A stretch of 64,000 nucleotides of DNA from Erwinia phyllosphaerae (GTDB lineage: Bacteria > Pseudomonadota > Gammaproteobacteria > Enterobacterales > Enterobacteriaceae). The stretch covers positions 248,001-312,000 of the forward strand of contig NZ_JAHSPF010000004.1 in assembly GCF_019132875.1 (NCBI RefSeq). The letters are read 5' to 3'. Shown piece by piece: positions 25,022 through 33,652 of this stretch (position 1 is its first letter; the number at the start of each line of letters is the position of its first letter). A program made the translations under genes and the position numbers. The notes under the pieces are model-generated. The model was not told the DNA's origin and ran no database searches. It saw only the letters and a list, made by a program, of their open reading frames with translations.

Positions 25022-27060
25022 TCCTCTTTTAATCCCCGATTGATCAGCATCGCTTCAATTTCCGGATCCCGGCCGCGCCAGCGCGCGTACAGCGCTTTGA
25101 GATCTTCGCTGTTGCCACGTGAGAGAATTTTTTCACGGAAAATCTGGCCGTTTTCGCGCGTCAGGCCGCCGTGCTCCTCAAACCACTCAAAGCCATCATC
25201 CGCCAGCATCTGCGTCCAGAGATAGGCGTAGTAGCCTGCGGCATAGCCGCCGCCCCAGATGTGCTGGAAGTAGCTTGAGCGGTAGCGCGGCGGAACGGCA
25301 GGCAGATTAACCTTTTCTGCCGCCAGCGCCTGCTGTTCAAAACTCGCCACGTCCTGCTCCGGCTGGTCGGCGGCAAGGCTGTGCCAGCGCATATCCAGCA
25401 GCGCCGCCGCCAGCAGCTCGGTCATGTCATAACCTTTATTAAATTTGTTGGCGTTAATGATTTTATCGTGCAGCTCGGTGGGCATTGGCTCGCCGCTCTG
25501 ATAGTGGCGGGCGAAGTTTTTGAACACCAGCGTATTGCTCGCCCAGTGTTCGTTAAACTGCGAAGGAAACTCCACAAAGTCGCGCGGCGTTGCGGTACCG
25601 GACAGGCTCGGATAACGCTGATCGGCGAACATGCCGTGCAGCGCGTGGCCGAATTCGTGGAACATGGTGATCACATCGTCCCAGGCGATCAGGGCTGGCT
25701 GGCCCGCCACGGGCTTCGGAAAGTTACAAACATTATAGATAACGGGTTTGGTGCCGAGTAATGCTGACTGGTCGACGAAGTTACTCATCCAGGCGCCGCC
25801 CGCTTTGTTATCGCGCTTGAAGTAGTCGGTGTAAAACAGCGCCAGCGGTTCACCGTTGACGTCCGTTACTTCGTAGACGCGCACGTCAGGATGATAAACC
25901 GGGATATCGCTGCGGGCTTTAAAAGTGATGCCGTAAAGCTGTGTTGCGGCCCAGAAGACGCCGTTTTCCAGCACGTTGGTGATTTCAAAGTACGGCCTGA
26001 TCTGGCCTTCATCCAGATCGTAACTGGCTTTACGCACCTGTTCAGCATAAAAGAGCCAGTCCCAGGGCTGAAGGGTAAAACCGCCCTGCTGCCGATCGAT
26101 AACCGCCTGAATATCTGCCGCTTCACGCCCGGCGCTTGCGGTGGCTGCCGGTACGATCTCGCGCATAAAGTCGAGCGCGGCCTGCGGCGTTTTCGCCATC
26201 TGATCCTGAAGTTTCCATTCGGCATAGCTGGCAAACCCCAGCAGCTTAGCCTGACGTGCCCGAATGCTGGCCAACTGCGCAATCAGCGTGCGCGTATCGT
26301 TGGCGTCGCCTTTTTGCGTGCGGTTCCAGGCGGCGTTAAACAACGCCTCTCTGGTGTCACGATTGCTGAGCGTTTGCAGATCGGGCTGCTGCGTGGTGTT
26401 TTGCAACACGATCAGCCACTGGTTTTCCAGCCCTTTTTCTTTGGCCGCTTCGGCCGCCGCCGCCAGCTCTGCATCACTCAGGCCCGCCAGCGCGGCCTGC
26501 TCTTCGACCACCAGTCCGCCCGCTTTGGTAGCGGCCAGCAGCTTGTTGGTGAACTGCGTGGTGAGCGTAGCGGCCTGCTGATTTAACACCTTCAGCTGCG
26601 CCTTTTGATCATCGTTCAGGCTGGCGCCGGAAAGCTGAAATGCCTGCCAGGTCACCTCTACCAGCCGTAGCGATTCGCTGTCCAGCCCCAGGCTTTCCCG
26701 CTGTTGATAGACGCTGTCCAGACGTGCAAAAAGCTGCCCGTTAAGCCGGATATCATCCTCCAGCGCCGTCAGCTTTGGCGACATCTCCTCATCCAGCTGC
26801 TGTAATCCATCGCTGGTATTGGCTGAAGTCATACCGTTAAAAACGCTTTCAACGCGTTTTAACAGTTGTCCACACTGTTCCAGCGCCTGATAGCTGTTAG
26901 CAAAGGTGGGCGACTCCGGGTTGGTGGCAATGCGTTCCACTTCTTCCCGCTTTTGCCGTATACCTTCTTCCAGCGCGGGACGGTAATCCGCTTCGGTAAT
27001 TTGATCAAAAGGGGGGGCCTGAAACGGCAGCGAACTGGGTTGGCTGAAGGGATTTTGCAT
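25018..27060 (-). CDS. dcp: Peptidyl-dipeptidase Dcp
   Basis: M3-family zinc metallopeptidase that removes dipeptides from the C-terminus of peptides. 680 residues from the ATG at 27060 (AAGGAG seven bases upstream), close to the 681 of E. coli Dcp. The zinc site HEFGH is at residues 468-472, with the third ligand Glu in the following EFPSQFNEHW segment. No signal peptide is visible. In E. coli dcp is divergent from ydfG; here those two genes keep their orientations but are separated by about 8 kb of other genes. The lysR gene ends 37 bases upstream, and bla starts inside the dcp stop codon, so lysR-dcp-bla could be one transcript. Confidence 0.93.
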   Translation of the reverse strand: MQNPFSQPSSLPFQAPPFDQITEADYRPALEEGIRQKREEVERIATNPESPTFANSYQALEQCGQLLKRVESVFNGMTSANTSDGLQQLDEEMSPKLTALEDDIRLNGQLFARLDSVYQQRESLGLDSESLRLVEVTWQAFQLSGASLNDDQKAQLKVLNQQAATLTTQFTNKLLAATKAGGLVVEEQAALAGLSDAELAAAAEAAKEKGLENQWLIVLQNTTQQPDLQTLSNRDTREALFNAAWNRTQKGDANDTRTLIAQLASIRARQAKLLGFASYAEWKLQDQMAKTPQAALDFMREIVPAATASAGREAADIQAVIDRQQGGFTLQPWDWLFYAEQVRKASYDLDEGQIRPYFEITNVLENGVFWAATQLYGITFKARSDIPVYHPDVRVYEVTDVNGEPLALFYTDYFKRDNKAGGAWMSNFVDQSALLGTKPVIYNVCNFPKPVAGQPALIAWDDVITMFHEFGHALHGMFADQRYPSLSGTATPRDFVEFPSQFNEHWASNTLVFKNFARHYQSGEPMPTELHDKIINANKFNKGYDMTELLAAALLDMRWHSLAADQPEQDVASFEQQALAAEKVNLPAVPPRYRSSYFQHIWGGGYAAGYYAYLWTQMLADDGFEWFEEHGGLTRENGQIFREKILSRGNSEDLKALYARWRGRDPEIEAMLINRGLKEE

Positions 27061-27097
27061 AGCATTTCTCCTTAATGGATTCGGCACGAGCGCATCG

Positions 27098-27958
27098 TTA
27101 GCCGTTTTGTCTGAGCAAGGTAGTCAGCGTCTGGAGCTGGCGATCGGCAAGACCTTTTTTCACGATCAGATGTAAGGGTGTAGCACGTCTGACGCCATGC
27201 GTCATGGGAAGAATTTTCAGCGTTCCGTCAGCCAGATAAGATTTTATCCTCTCCTCCGGCAGCCAGCCGTAGCCGACCTGGCTGACCACGGCTTCTATCG
27301 CCGTTTCAATAGTAGAGAACGTCCAGCACTCCGCAAACGCCGAGCTGGCGTCGTCGGCTCTGGCTTCACGTCCGGCGATGCAAATCAACGGATACGCGGC
27401 CAGCCTCTCCTCGCTTAGTGATTCTGCCTGCTGCTGAAGCGGATGGTCACTGTGCGCTACGGCCACAAAATCGATATTCATTAACCATTCGCCCCGCCCC
27501 GTAAGATCCTGACGGCGCGTCAGCACCATGACGTCTGCTTCAGCCGTATCACTACTGGCGCTCTCCAGCACTTCGGTCAGCCGAACCTGAGTATGGGGAT
27601 GCTGCTGCTGAAACTGCTTTAGCGCGGCAAACAGGCGCTCACGCGGGAAAATCGTATCGACCATCAGATCCAGCCGCGTGCGTACGCCATCCTTCAGTAA
27701 GGCAGCGTGCGCTTCCAGATGGTAAAAATCCTTCAGCAGCGGTCGTACCCGCGTCAGCATCTGCTCGCCCGCAGGCGTCAGGACGGTTTTACGCCCTTGC
27801 GGCTCCAGCAGCGCGACGCCAAGCCGCTCTTGCAGGAGAGCAAGATTGTAGCTTACCGAAGACTGGCTACGGCTGGTCGCCTCTGCCGCACGGGCGAAGC
27901 TACCCAGTTCAATAACCTTTGCCAGTAGCTCCCACTGCTCCAGCGTCGTTTTCAGCAT
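27098..27958 (-). CDS. LysR family transcriptional regulator, divergent from padC
   Basis: A 286-residue LysR-type regulator. The N-terminal winged HTH spans about residues 7-65 (GSFARAAEATSRSQSSVSYNLALLQERLG), followed by the effector-binding domain. It is divergent from padC across 92 bases, the classical arrangement for a LysR regulator and its target, so it probably responds to hydroxycinnamic acids. A perfect 10-base inverted repeat in the shared region (27970-28014) is a good candidate binding site. It also lies directly upstream of dcp on its own strand, so it may be cotranscribed with dcp and bla. Confidence 0.88.
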   Translation of the reverse strand: MLKTTLEQWELLAKVIELGSFARAAEATSRSQSSVSYNLALLQERLGVALLEPQGRKTVLTPAGEQMLTRVRPLLKDFYHLEAHAALLKDGVRTRLDLMVDTIFPRERLFAALKQFQQQHPHTQVRLTEVLESASSDTAEADVMVLTRRQDLTGRGEWLMNIDFVAVAHSDHPLQQQAESLSEERLAAYPLICIAGREARADDASSAFAECWTFSTIETAIEAVVSQVGYGWLPEERIKSYLADGTLKILPMTHGVRRATPLHLIVKKGLADRQLQTLTTLLRQNG

Positions 27959-27969
27959 GATTGATGTAA

Positions 27970-28014
27970 TTTTTCGATAGGTTTCATCTAAAAGTAGCGC
28001 TTTTTATCGAAAAA
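27970..28014. promoter_or_regulatory. 10-base inverted repeat in lysR-padC promoter region
   Basis: TTTTTCGATA (27970-27979) and TATCGAAAAA (28005-28014) are perfect complements with 35 bases between corresponding positions. The right half also sits in CTTTTT-ATCG-AAAAAG. The location between a LysR gene and its divergent neighbour suggests a regulator site. Confidence 0.5.
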
Positions 28015-28050
28015 GTTAACTGATAGCTTTAGAAAAAACAGGAGGAAATG

Positions 28051-28554
28051 ATGACTTTTGATAAACACGATCTGAGCAATTTTGTCGGTAAACACCTGGT
28101 TTATACCTATGACAACGGCTGGAATTACGAAATTTATGTGAAGAACGAGCAGACGCTGGATTATCGTATTCACAGCGGGCTGGTGGGCAATCGGTGGGTA
28201 AAAGATCAGCGGGCTTATATCGTTCGACTGGGTAAAGATATCTATAAAATTTCCTGGACCGAGCCGACCGGCACCGACGTTAGCCTTGCCGTTAACCTGG
28301 GCGATCGCCTGTTCCATGGCACCATCTTCTTCCCGCGCTGGGTAATCGATACCCCGCAGAAAACCGTCTGCTATCAGAATGACCATATTGCCGAGATGGA
28401 AAGCTATCGCGCCGCCGGCCCGGCTTATCCGACCGAGGTGATCGACGAATTTGCCACTATCACTTTTGTCCGCGACTGCGGCCGGGATAACGAGAGCGTC
28501 ATTGCCTGCGCGGCAAGCGAGCTGCCGGACAACTTTCCTGATAATCTGAAATAA
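28051..28554 (+). CDS. padC: Phenolic acid decarboxylase
   Basis: Cofactor-free enzyme that decarboxylates ferulic, p-coumaric and caffeic acid to vinyl phenols, a detoxification step for plant-derived acids. 167 residues with the typical blocks FVGKHLVYTYDNGWNYEIYVKN near residues 10-31 (Tyr pair of the active site), DYRIHSG, IYKISWTEPTGTDV (Glu of the active site) and FFPRWV. Two ATGs, 28048 and 28051, follow AGGAGG; the second has better spacing. It forms an operon with the DUF3237 gene 34 bases downstream and is divergent from a LysR regulator. It fits a plant-associated lifestyle. Confidence 0.92.
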   Translation: MTFDKHDLSNFVGKHLVYTYDNGWNYEIYVKNEQTLDYRIHSGLVGNRWVKDQRAYIVRLGKDIYKISWTEPTGTDVSLAVNLGDRLFHGTIFFPRWVIDTPQKTVCYQNDHIAEMESYRAAGPAYPTEVIDEFATITFVRDCGRDNESVIACAASELPDNFPDNLK

Positions 28555-28588
28555 ATCAGAGAGAGACGGATAAGCGCGAGGGGGTGTT

Positions 28589-29074
28589 GTGGAAACAAAG
28601 GACGAAGTCAGGCCGGAACTGGAATTCAGCTTTTCGGTGAAGGTGGTGGTGGAACAGCCGATTGTGGTCGAAAACAGTCGCGAAAGCGGCAAGCGACAGC
28701 TAATCCCCATCAACCAGGGCGTGGTCAGCGGCAGGCTGACGGGGGAAGTGATGCCCGGCGGTATCGACAGCCAGATTATCGAGCCGGATGGACTGTGTCG
28801 CCTGTCGGCTCGCTATGCGCTGCAAACCGATCAGGGCAAGGTCTATATAGAAAACAACGGTATTCGTCGCGTTCCGGAAGCCTTCAGGAAAGATCTGTTT
28901 GGCGAAAATATGCGTTTTTTCGATGCGATTGCGCCTCAGGAGCTCTATTTCCGCACCGTCCCGCAGTTTGAAATTTATGATGCGCGCCTGAACTGGCTAA
29001 AAGAGTCAATCTTTATCAGCACCGGCCAGCGCACGCAGCACGGCGTGACCCTTAATTTCTATCGCGTGACCTGA
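28589..29074 (+). CDS. DUF3237 domain-containing protein
   Basis: A 161-residue cytoplasmic protein of the DUF3237/UPF0311 type. Typical segments are GRLTGEVMPGGIDSQII near 48-64, ARYALQTDQGKVYIENNGIR near 72-91, YFRTVPQFE, and the C-terminal LKESIFISTGQR. The function of the family is unsettled; members often sit in aromatic degradation loci. It starts with GTG at 28589, preceded by GAGGGGG, 34 bases after padC, so it is probably cotranscribed and may act on phenolic compounds too. Confidence 0.78.
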   Translation: METKDEVRPELEFSFSVKVVVEQPIVVENSRESGKRQLIPINQGVVSGRLTGEVMPGGIDSQIIEPDGLCRLSARYALQTDQGKVYIENNGIRRVPEAFRKDLFGENMRFFDAIAPQELYFRTVPQFEIYDARLNWLKESIFISTGQRTQHGVTLNFYRVT

Positions 29075-29086
29075 AATCCGGCCAGC

Positions 29087-29866
29087 CTACGCTGGCCGTT
29101 CCTGGCTGTAGCTGGCGATGATTTCTCCCGCCACCGCCACCGCAATTTCCGCAGGCAGTTTGCCTTTTACATCCGGCAGGCCAATCGGGCAACGCATGGT
29201 TGCCAGCTGCTGCGGGCTAAAGCCTTTGCCCGCCAGCCGATAGTCAAAGCGCTGTCGCTTGGTCTGCGAGCCGATAACGCCGAAGTAGTGATAGTCACCG
29301 CGCTTGAGAATCGCCTCGCACAGCGCCAGGTCGCGCGGATGATGATGGGTCATCACCACGTAGTAGCTCTGTGGCGGCATCAGCTTGACCTGGTCGCAGG
29401 GATCTTCCTGACAGCAAAGCGTGACGCCAGCCGGGACGCTGGAAAACTGCTCCTGGCGCTCGTCTACCCAAAAAACGTGACAGGGTAACGTTGCCAGCAG
29501 ATTGACCAGCGCCTGCCCCACGTGGCCCGCGCCAAACACCGCAATTTGTGGCTGCGCCTGGATTAGCGGCTCAAACAGGACGGTGGTCATGCCGCCGCAG
29601 CACTGCCCCAGACGCGCCCCCAGATTAAAATGCTCGCTGCGCGGCTCGCAGCTATGGGTTTTCAGCATCTCACGCGCAATGGCAATGCACTGATATTCCA
29701 GATGGCCGCCGCCGATGGTGAGAAAGCTTTTTTCCTCCGTCACCACCATTTTGCTGCCGCGATCGCGTGGTACCGAGCCTTTTTCTTCCAGCACGGTGAG
29801 CAGCACGCAAGGCTGGCGCTTTTCTCTCAGAGCTGCCAGCACCGTAATCCAGTCGTCAGGACTCAT
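29087..29866 (-). CDS. xdhC: Xanthine dehydrogenase accessory protein XdhC
   Basis: Chaperone that binds molybdenum cofactor, helps its sulfuration and inserts it into xanthine dehydrogenase. 259 residues from the ATG at 29866. The N-terminal XdhC_CoxI domain holds EKGSVPRDRGSKM near residue 28 and LGQCCGGMTTVLFEP near 86; a Rossmann segment FGAGHVGQALVNLL follows near 110, and the C-terminal part has THHHPRDLALCEA and IGSQTKRQRF. Its start overlaps the xdhB stop by four bases. It is the last gene of the guaD-xdhA-xdhB-xdhC operon; its end faces the DUF3237 gene across 12 bases, with a GGCCAGC/GCTGGCC hairpin at 29080-29097. Confidence 0.92.
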   Translation of the reverse strand: MSPDDWITVLAALREKRQPCVLLTVLEEKGSVPRDRGSKMVVTEEKSFLTIGGGHLEYQCIAIAREMLKTHSCEPRSEHFNLGARLGQCCGGMTTVLFEPLIQAQPQIAVFGAGHVGQALVNLLATLPCHVFWVDERQEQFSSVPAGVTLCCQEDPCDQVKLMPPQSYYVVMTHHHPRDLALCEAILKRGDYHYFGVIGSQTKRQRFDYRLAGKGFSPQQLATMRCPIGLPDVKGKLPAEIAVAVAGEIIASYSQERPA

Positions 29867-32217
29867 ACGCTTTCCCTCAACTTCTCCACGCCCCAGAACA
29901 CTCTTTCCGGCGTGGCTGGCGCGTCGAGCAGCGGATGCTGCTGATAGTCTTTGACGCTGGCAACCGCATCCTGTAGCGCGCACCACGCGGAAATCCCTAA
30001 CATAAACGGCGGCTCGCCAACGGCTTTTGAGTGAAACACCGTTTCTTTGGGATTTTTACGGTTTTCCACCAGCGTGACGCGCAGGTCCGCCGGTACGTCG
30101 CCAATCGCCGGGATTTTGTAGCTGGCGGGGCCATCGGTCATCAGGCGGCCCTGCGCGTTCCACACCAGCTCTTCGCAGGTCAGCCAGCCAACGCCCTGCA
30201 CAAAACCGCCTTCCACCTGGCCGATATCAATGGCCGGGTTCAGCGATGCGCCAACATCGTGCAAGATATCGGCGCGCAGCAGGCGATACTCGCCGGTTAA
30301 GGTATCAATGATGACTTCTGAACAGGCCGCGCCAAAAGCGTAGTAATAAAACGGCGTGCCGCGCCCCGCTTCGCGATCGTAATGGATACCCGGCACTTTG
30401 TAATAACCGGTGGCCGACAGCGGGACCTGGTTAAGCCACGCCATTTGCGCCACGTCCGGAAAGGTGAAGTGCTTTTCGGCAACTTTAACGATGCCGTTGC
30501 TGAAGCTGACCTGCTCCGCCGGACAGTTGTGCAGGCGACAAAGCATTTCCGTTAGCCTGTCGCGCAGGATCTGCGCCGCGTTTTGCGCTGCCTTGCCGTT
30601 TAAATCGGCACCGCTTGAAGCCGCGGTCGGCGAGGTATTCGGCACTTTTCCGGTATCGGTAGCGGTGATCTGAATCTGATCCACGTCGATTTGCAGCACT
30701 TCCGCGACTACCTGAGCGACTTTGGTATTCAGCCCCTGGCCCATCTCCGTGCCGCCGTGATTGAGCTGCACGGTGCCGTCGGTATAAATCAGGATCAGCG
30801 CACCCGCCTGGTTAAGAAAGCTGGAAGTAAAAGAGATGCCGAATTTCACCGGCGTCAGCGCCAGGCCACGCTTCAGGAACGGGCTGCTGCGGTTAAAAGC
30901 AGTAATCGCTTCGCGCCGCGCCGCATAATCCGCGCTCGCTTCCAGCTGTGCGGTCATTTCATCCAGCAGATTTCCCTCAACCTGCTGATGATAATGCGTA
31001 ACGTTGCGGGTTTCTTTACCGTAGTAGTTGCGTTTGCGCACCTCCAGCGGGTCGAGGTTCAGCTCGCGCGCGATGTGATCCATGATCTGCTCAATCGCCA
31101 CCATTCCCTGCGGCCCACCAAAGCCACGATAGGCCGTATTAGATGCCGTGTTAGTACGGCAGCGATAGCCGACGATCAGCGCATCGCCCAGGTAGTAGGC
31201 GTTGTCGGCATGAAACATGGCTCGATCGACAATAGAACCAGAGAGATCCAGCGAGTAGCCGCAGTTTCCAGCCAGCTCGATTTTTACGCCGCTGAAACGC
31301 CCTTCTTTATCAACGCCCACGTCATAACGGATATAAAAAGGATGTCGCTTACCGGTAATCCGCATATCGTCACGGCGAGCCAGACGCATTTTTACCGGTC
31401 TGCCCGTCTGCTGCGCCGCGACCGCACATAAACAGGCTACGCCAGCCGCCTGCGTCTCTTTGCCGCCAAAGCCGCCGCCCATGCGCCGCATATCAATGGT
31501 GACTTTGTTCATGGTGAGACCCATCACCGAGGCCACCAGCTTCTGCACCTCCGTCGGGTTTTGCGTAGAAGAAAAGACCTGTAGCGAACGATCCTCACCG
31601 GGCACCACCAGCGCGATTTGCGTTTCCAGATAAAAGTGTTCCTGGCCGCCAATATGAAACTCGCCCTGCAGACGGCGATCGGCACGGGCCAGCGCGGCCT
31701 GAACGTCTCCGCGCTGGTGAACGTGGGGCTGCTGCACAAAATGCTCTTTTTCCAGCGCCTCTTTGACGTCCAGCATTGGCGTCAGCAGTTCATATTCAAT
31801 TACCGCCAGCTCTGCCGCCTGCCGCGCGGCCTGCGGCGTTTCAGCCGCGACGGCCAGAATCACCTGTCCGGCATACTCAACGAGATCCTTTGCCATGAGC
31901 GGATCGCCCGGCTCGAGCGGGCCAATATCGCCTTCTCCCGGCACGCTTTGCCAGGTCAGTACGCTAACCACGCCGGGAACGCTGTAGCAAGGCTGCGTAT
32001 CAATACTGATAATGCGGGCGTGCGCATGTTCGCTGAGCCGTGGACAAAGGTGCAGCATGCCCGGCAGCTCAAGCCTGTCATCAATGTAGAGCGCCTCGCC
32101 GGAAACATGTTTTGCCGCGCTTTCGTGCTTGTTGCTTTTGCCAACGCCGCTTTGAATGCCTTCGGCGTATTGCCTGGCGATCACCTCTTCCGCGACTACA
32201 GGACGATTACTGGACAT
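29863..32217 (-). CDS. xdhB: Xanthine dehydrogenase, molybdopterin-binding subunit
   Basis: Large subunit of xanthine dehydrogenase, which oxidises hypoxanthine and xanthine to urate. 784 residues. Visible molybdenum-site blocks: GGFGGKE near 260, RGFGGPQG near 362 (active-site Arg and Phe region), GGTEMGQGLNTK near 490, TAASSGADLNGKA, and the catalytic Glu block AVGEPPFMLG near 730. Its start lies 11 bases inside xdhA and its stop overlaps xdhC, so the operon is tightly packed. It partners with XdhA, which carries the iron-sulfur clusters and FAD. Confidence 0.94.
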   Translation of the reverse strand: MSSNRPVVAEEVIARQYAEGIQSGVGKSNKHESAAKHVSGEALYIDDRLELPGMLHLCPRLSEHAHARIISIDTQPCYSVPGVVSVLTWQSVPGEGDIGPLEPGDPLMAKDLVEYAGQVILAVAAETPQAARQAAELAVIEYELLTPMLDVKEALEKEHFVQQPHVHQRGDVQAALARADRRLQGEFHIGGQEHFYLETQIALVVPGEDRSLQVFSSTQNPTEVQKLVASVMGLTMNKVTIDMRRMGGGFGGKETQAAGVACLCAVAAQQTGRPVKMRLARRDDMRITGKRHPFYIRYDVGVDKEGRFSGVKIELAGNCGYSLDLSGSIVDRAMFHADNAYYLGDALIVGYRCRTNTASNTAYRGFGGPQGMVAIEQIMDHIARELNLDPLEVRKRNYYGKETRNVTHYHQQVEGNLLDEMTAQLEASADYAARREAITAFNRSSPFLKRGLALTPVKFGISFTSSFLNQAGALILIYTDGTVQLNHGGTEMGQGLNTKVAQVVAEVLQIDVDQIQITATDTGKVPNTSPTAASSGADLNGKAAQNAAQILRDRLTEMLCRLHNCPAEQVSFSNGIVKVAEKHFTFPDVAQMAWLNQVPLSATGYYKVPGIHYDREAGRGTPFYYYAFGAACSEVIIDTLTGEYRLLRADILHDVGASLNPAIDIGQVEGGFVQGVGWLTCEELVWNAQGRLMTDGPASYKIPAIGDVPADLRVTLVENRKNPKETVFHSKAVGEPPFMLGISAWCALQDAVASVKDYQQHPLLDAPATPERVFWGVEKLRESV

Positions 32218-33652
32218 AGGTTGCTACCTCCAACAGCGTGGATTTATCGGCAAGCGAAACGTAATAGCGGCGCAGCAAATTTTTGGCAACCTGCATGCGG
32301 TAGCCTGCGCTGGCGCGAAAATCGCTCAGCGGCGTAAAGTCCTGTTCCAGCGCGCGGCAGGCCAGCTCCAGTGAGGTGGTGGTCAGGGGCTGGCCAACCA
32401 GCTGCTGTTCACATCTGGTCGCTCTTTTAGGAATTGCCGCCATGCCGCCAAAAGCAATACGCGCCCTGGTAACGATGCCGTCGCTGTCCCGTTCCAGCAT
32501 GAAAGCAGCAAAAATGGCCGAAATATCATCTTCCAGCCGTTTGGAAACTTTCCATGCCTGAAAATGTTGTGACGCTGTCACCTCAGGAATCACGATAGCG
32601 CGGATAAATTCGCCGGGCAGCAGCGCCGTTTTACGGTAGCCCAGGAAAAAGCTTTGCAGCGGCAGGCGACGAATCTTACTGCCCGACTGCAGCTCAAGCG
32701 CAGCATCTAACGCCAGCAGCATCGGCGGCGTATCACCGATTGGCGAACCATTAGCAATATTGCCGCCCAGCGTGCCGCGATAGCGAATCTGTAAAGAAGC
32801 GAAGCGCTCCAGCATCTCCGCAAAGGCAGGAATATGGCGTTGCAGAATCTGATAGCAATGGTGGAGCGAAGCGCCCGCGCCCAGCGTTATCTCTTTATCA
32901 CCAATGTGGCACGCTTTCAGTTCCGTTATCTGCTCCAGGGAAATAACCAGCGGCAGCGACTTGTAGTGCTGCGTAACCTGAAGCGCCAGATCGGTGCCGC
33001 CCGCCAGCAGCTTCGCCTGCGGATGTTCAGCCAGTAACGTTGCCAGCTGTTCAGACGTTTTTGGTAACAGGCAGCGCTTACCGTTGAGCGCTATCTCCTG
33101 TACTTCTTGATTTTGCAGCGCGTTTAAACGCTGAACCGTTTGCGCTTCATTTTGCGTAAAAGCATCCTGCTGCGGCTGCCGACAAGCCTGACGTGCCGCA
33201 TCAACAATTGGCCGATAGCCTGTGCAGCGGCAGAGATTGCCCGCCAGCGCCTGCTCCGCCGTTTTTTGCTGCCAGCCATCACTGTTCTTTTGCAGCGTAA
33301 ACAGCGACATAACAAAACCTGGCGTACAAAACCCGCACTGCGAAGCGTGGCAATCAACCATCGCCTGCTGTACGCCGTGCAGTTCACCGTTCTGCGGCAA
33401 ATCTTCTACCGTAATCAACTGCTTGCCCTGCAGGCTGCTGACAAAGGTGATGCAGCTGTTGGCGGTTTCATAGACCATCTTCCCGTCCTCAACACGTCCC
33501 AGCGTCACGGTGCAGGCCCCGCAATCGCCGGAGGCGCAGCCCTCTTTCGTGCCGCAGCGCCGTTTGTTCTGGCGCAAATAGTTCAGTACGGTAGTGTCGG
33601 GATCGAGCGAGGTTTCGCTAATCAACGTCTGGTTAAGCAAAAACTGAATCAT
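32207..33652 (-). CDS. xdhA: Xanthine dehydrogenase small subunit (2Fe-2S and FAD)
   Basis: Electron-transfer subunit of xanthine dehydrogenase. 481 residues with two N-terminal [2Fe-2S] domains, ligated by Cys in RRCGTKEGCASGDCGAC (about 32-48) and in CGFCTPGFV plus NLCRCTGYRP (about 108-150). An FAD-binding CO-dehydrogenase-flavoprotein domain follows with LLAGGTDLALQV and GTLGGNIANGSPIGD. Electrons pass from the molybdenum centre in XdhB to FAD and NAD. The start overlaps the end of guaD by 20 bases, a sign of translational coupling. Confidence 0.94.
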   Translation of the reverse strand: MIQFLLNQTLISETSLDPDTTVLNYLRQNKRRCGTKEGCASGDCGACTVTLGRVEDGKMVYETANSCITFVSSLQGKQLITVEDLPQNGELHGVQQAMVDCHASQCGFCTPGFVMSLFTLQKNSDGWQQKTAEQALAGNLCRCTGYRPIVDAARQACRQPQQDAFTQNEAQTVQRLNALQNQEVQEIALNGKRCLLPKTSEQLATLLAEHPQAKLLAGGTDLALQVTQHYKSLPLVISLEQITELKACHIGDKEITLGAGASLHHCYQILQRHIPAFAEMLERFASLQIRYRGTLGGNIANGSPIGDTPPMLLALDAALELQSGSKIRRLPLQSFFLGYRKTALLPGEFIRAIVIPEVTASQHFQAWKVSKRLEDDISAIFAAFMLERDSDGIVTRARIAFGGMAAIPKRATRCEQQLVGQPLTTTSLELACRALEQDFTPLSDFRASAGYRMQVAKNLLRRYYVSLADKSTLLEVATYVQ

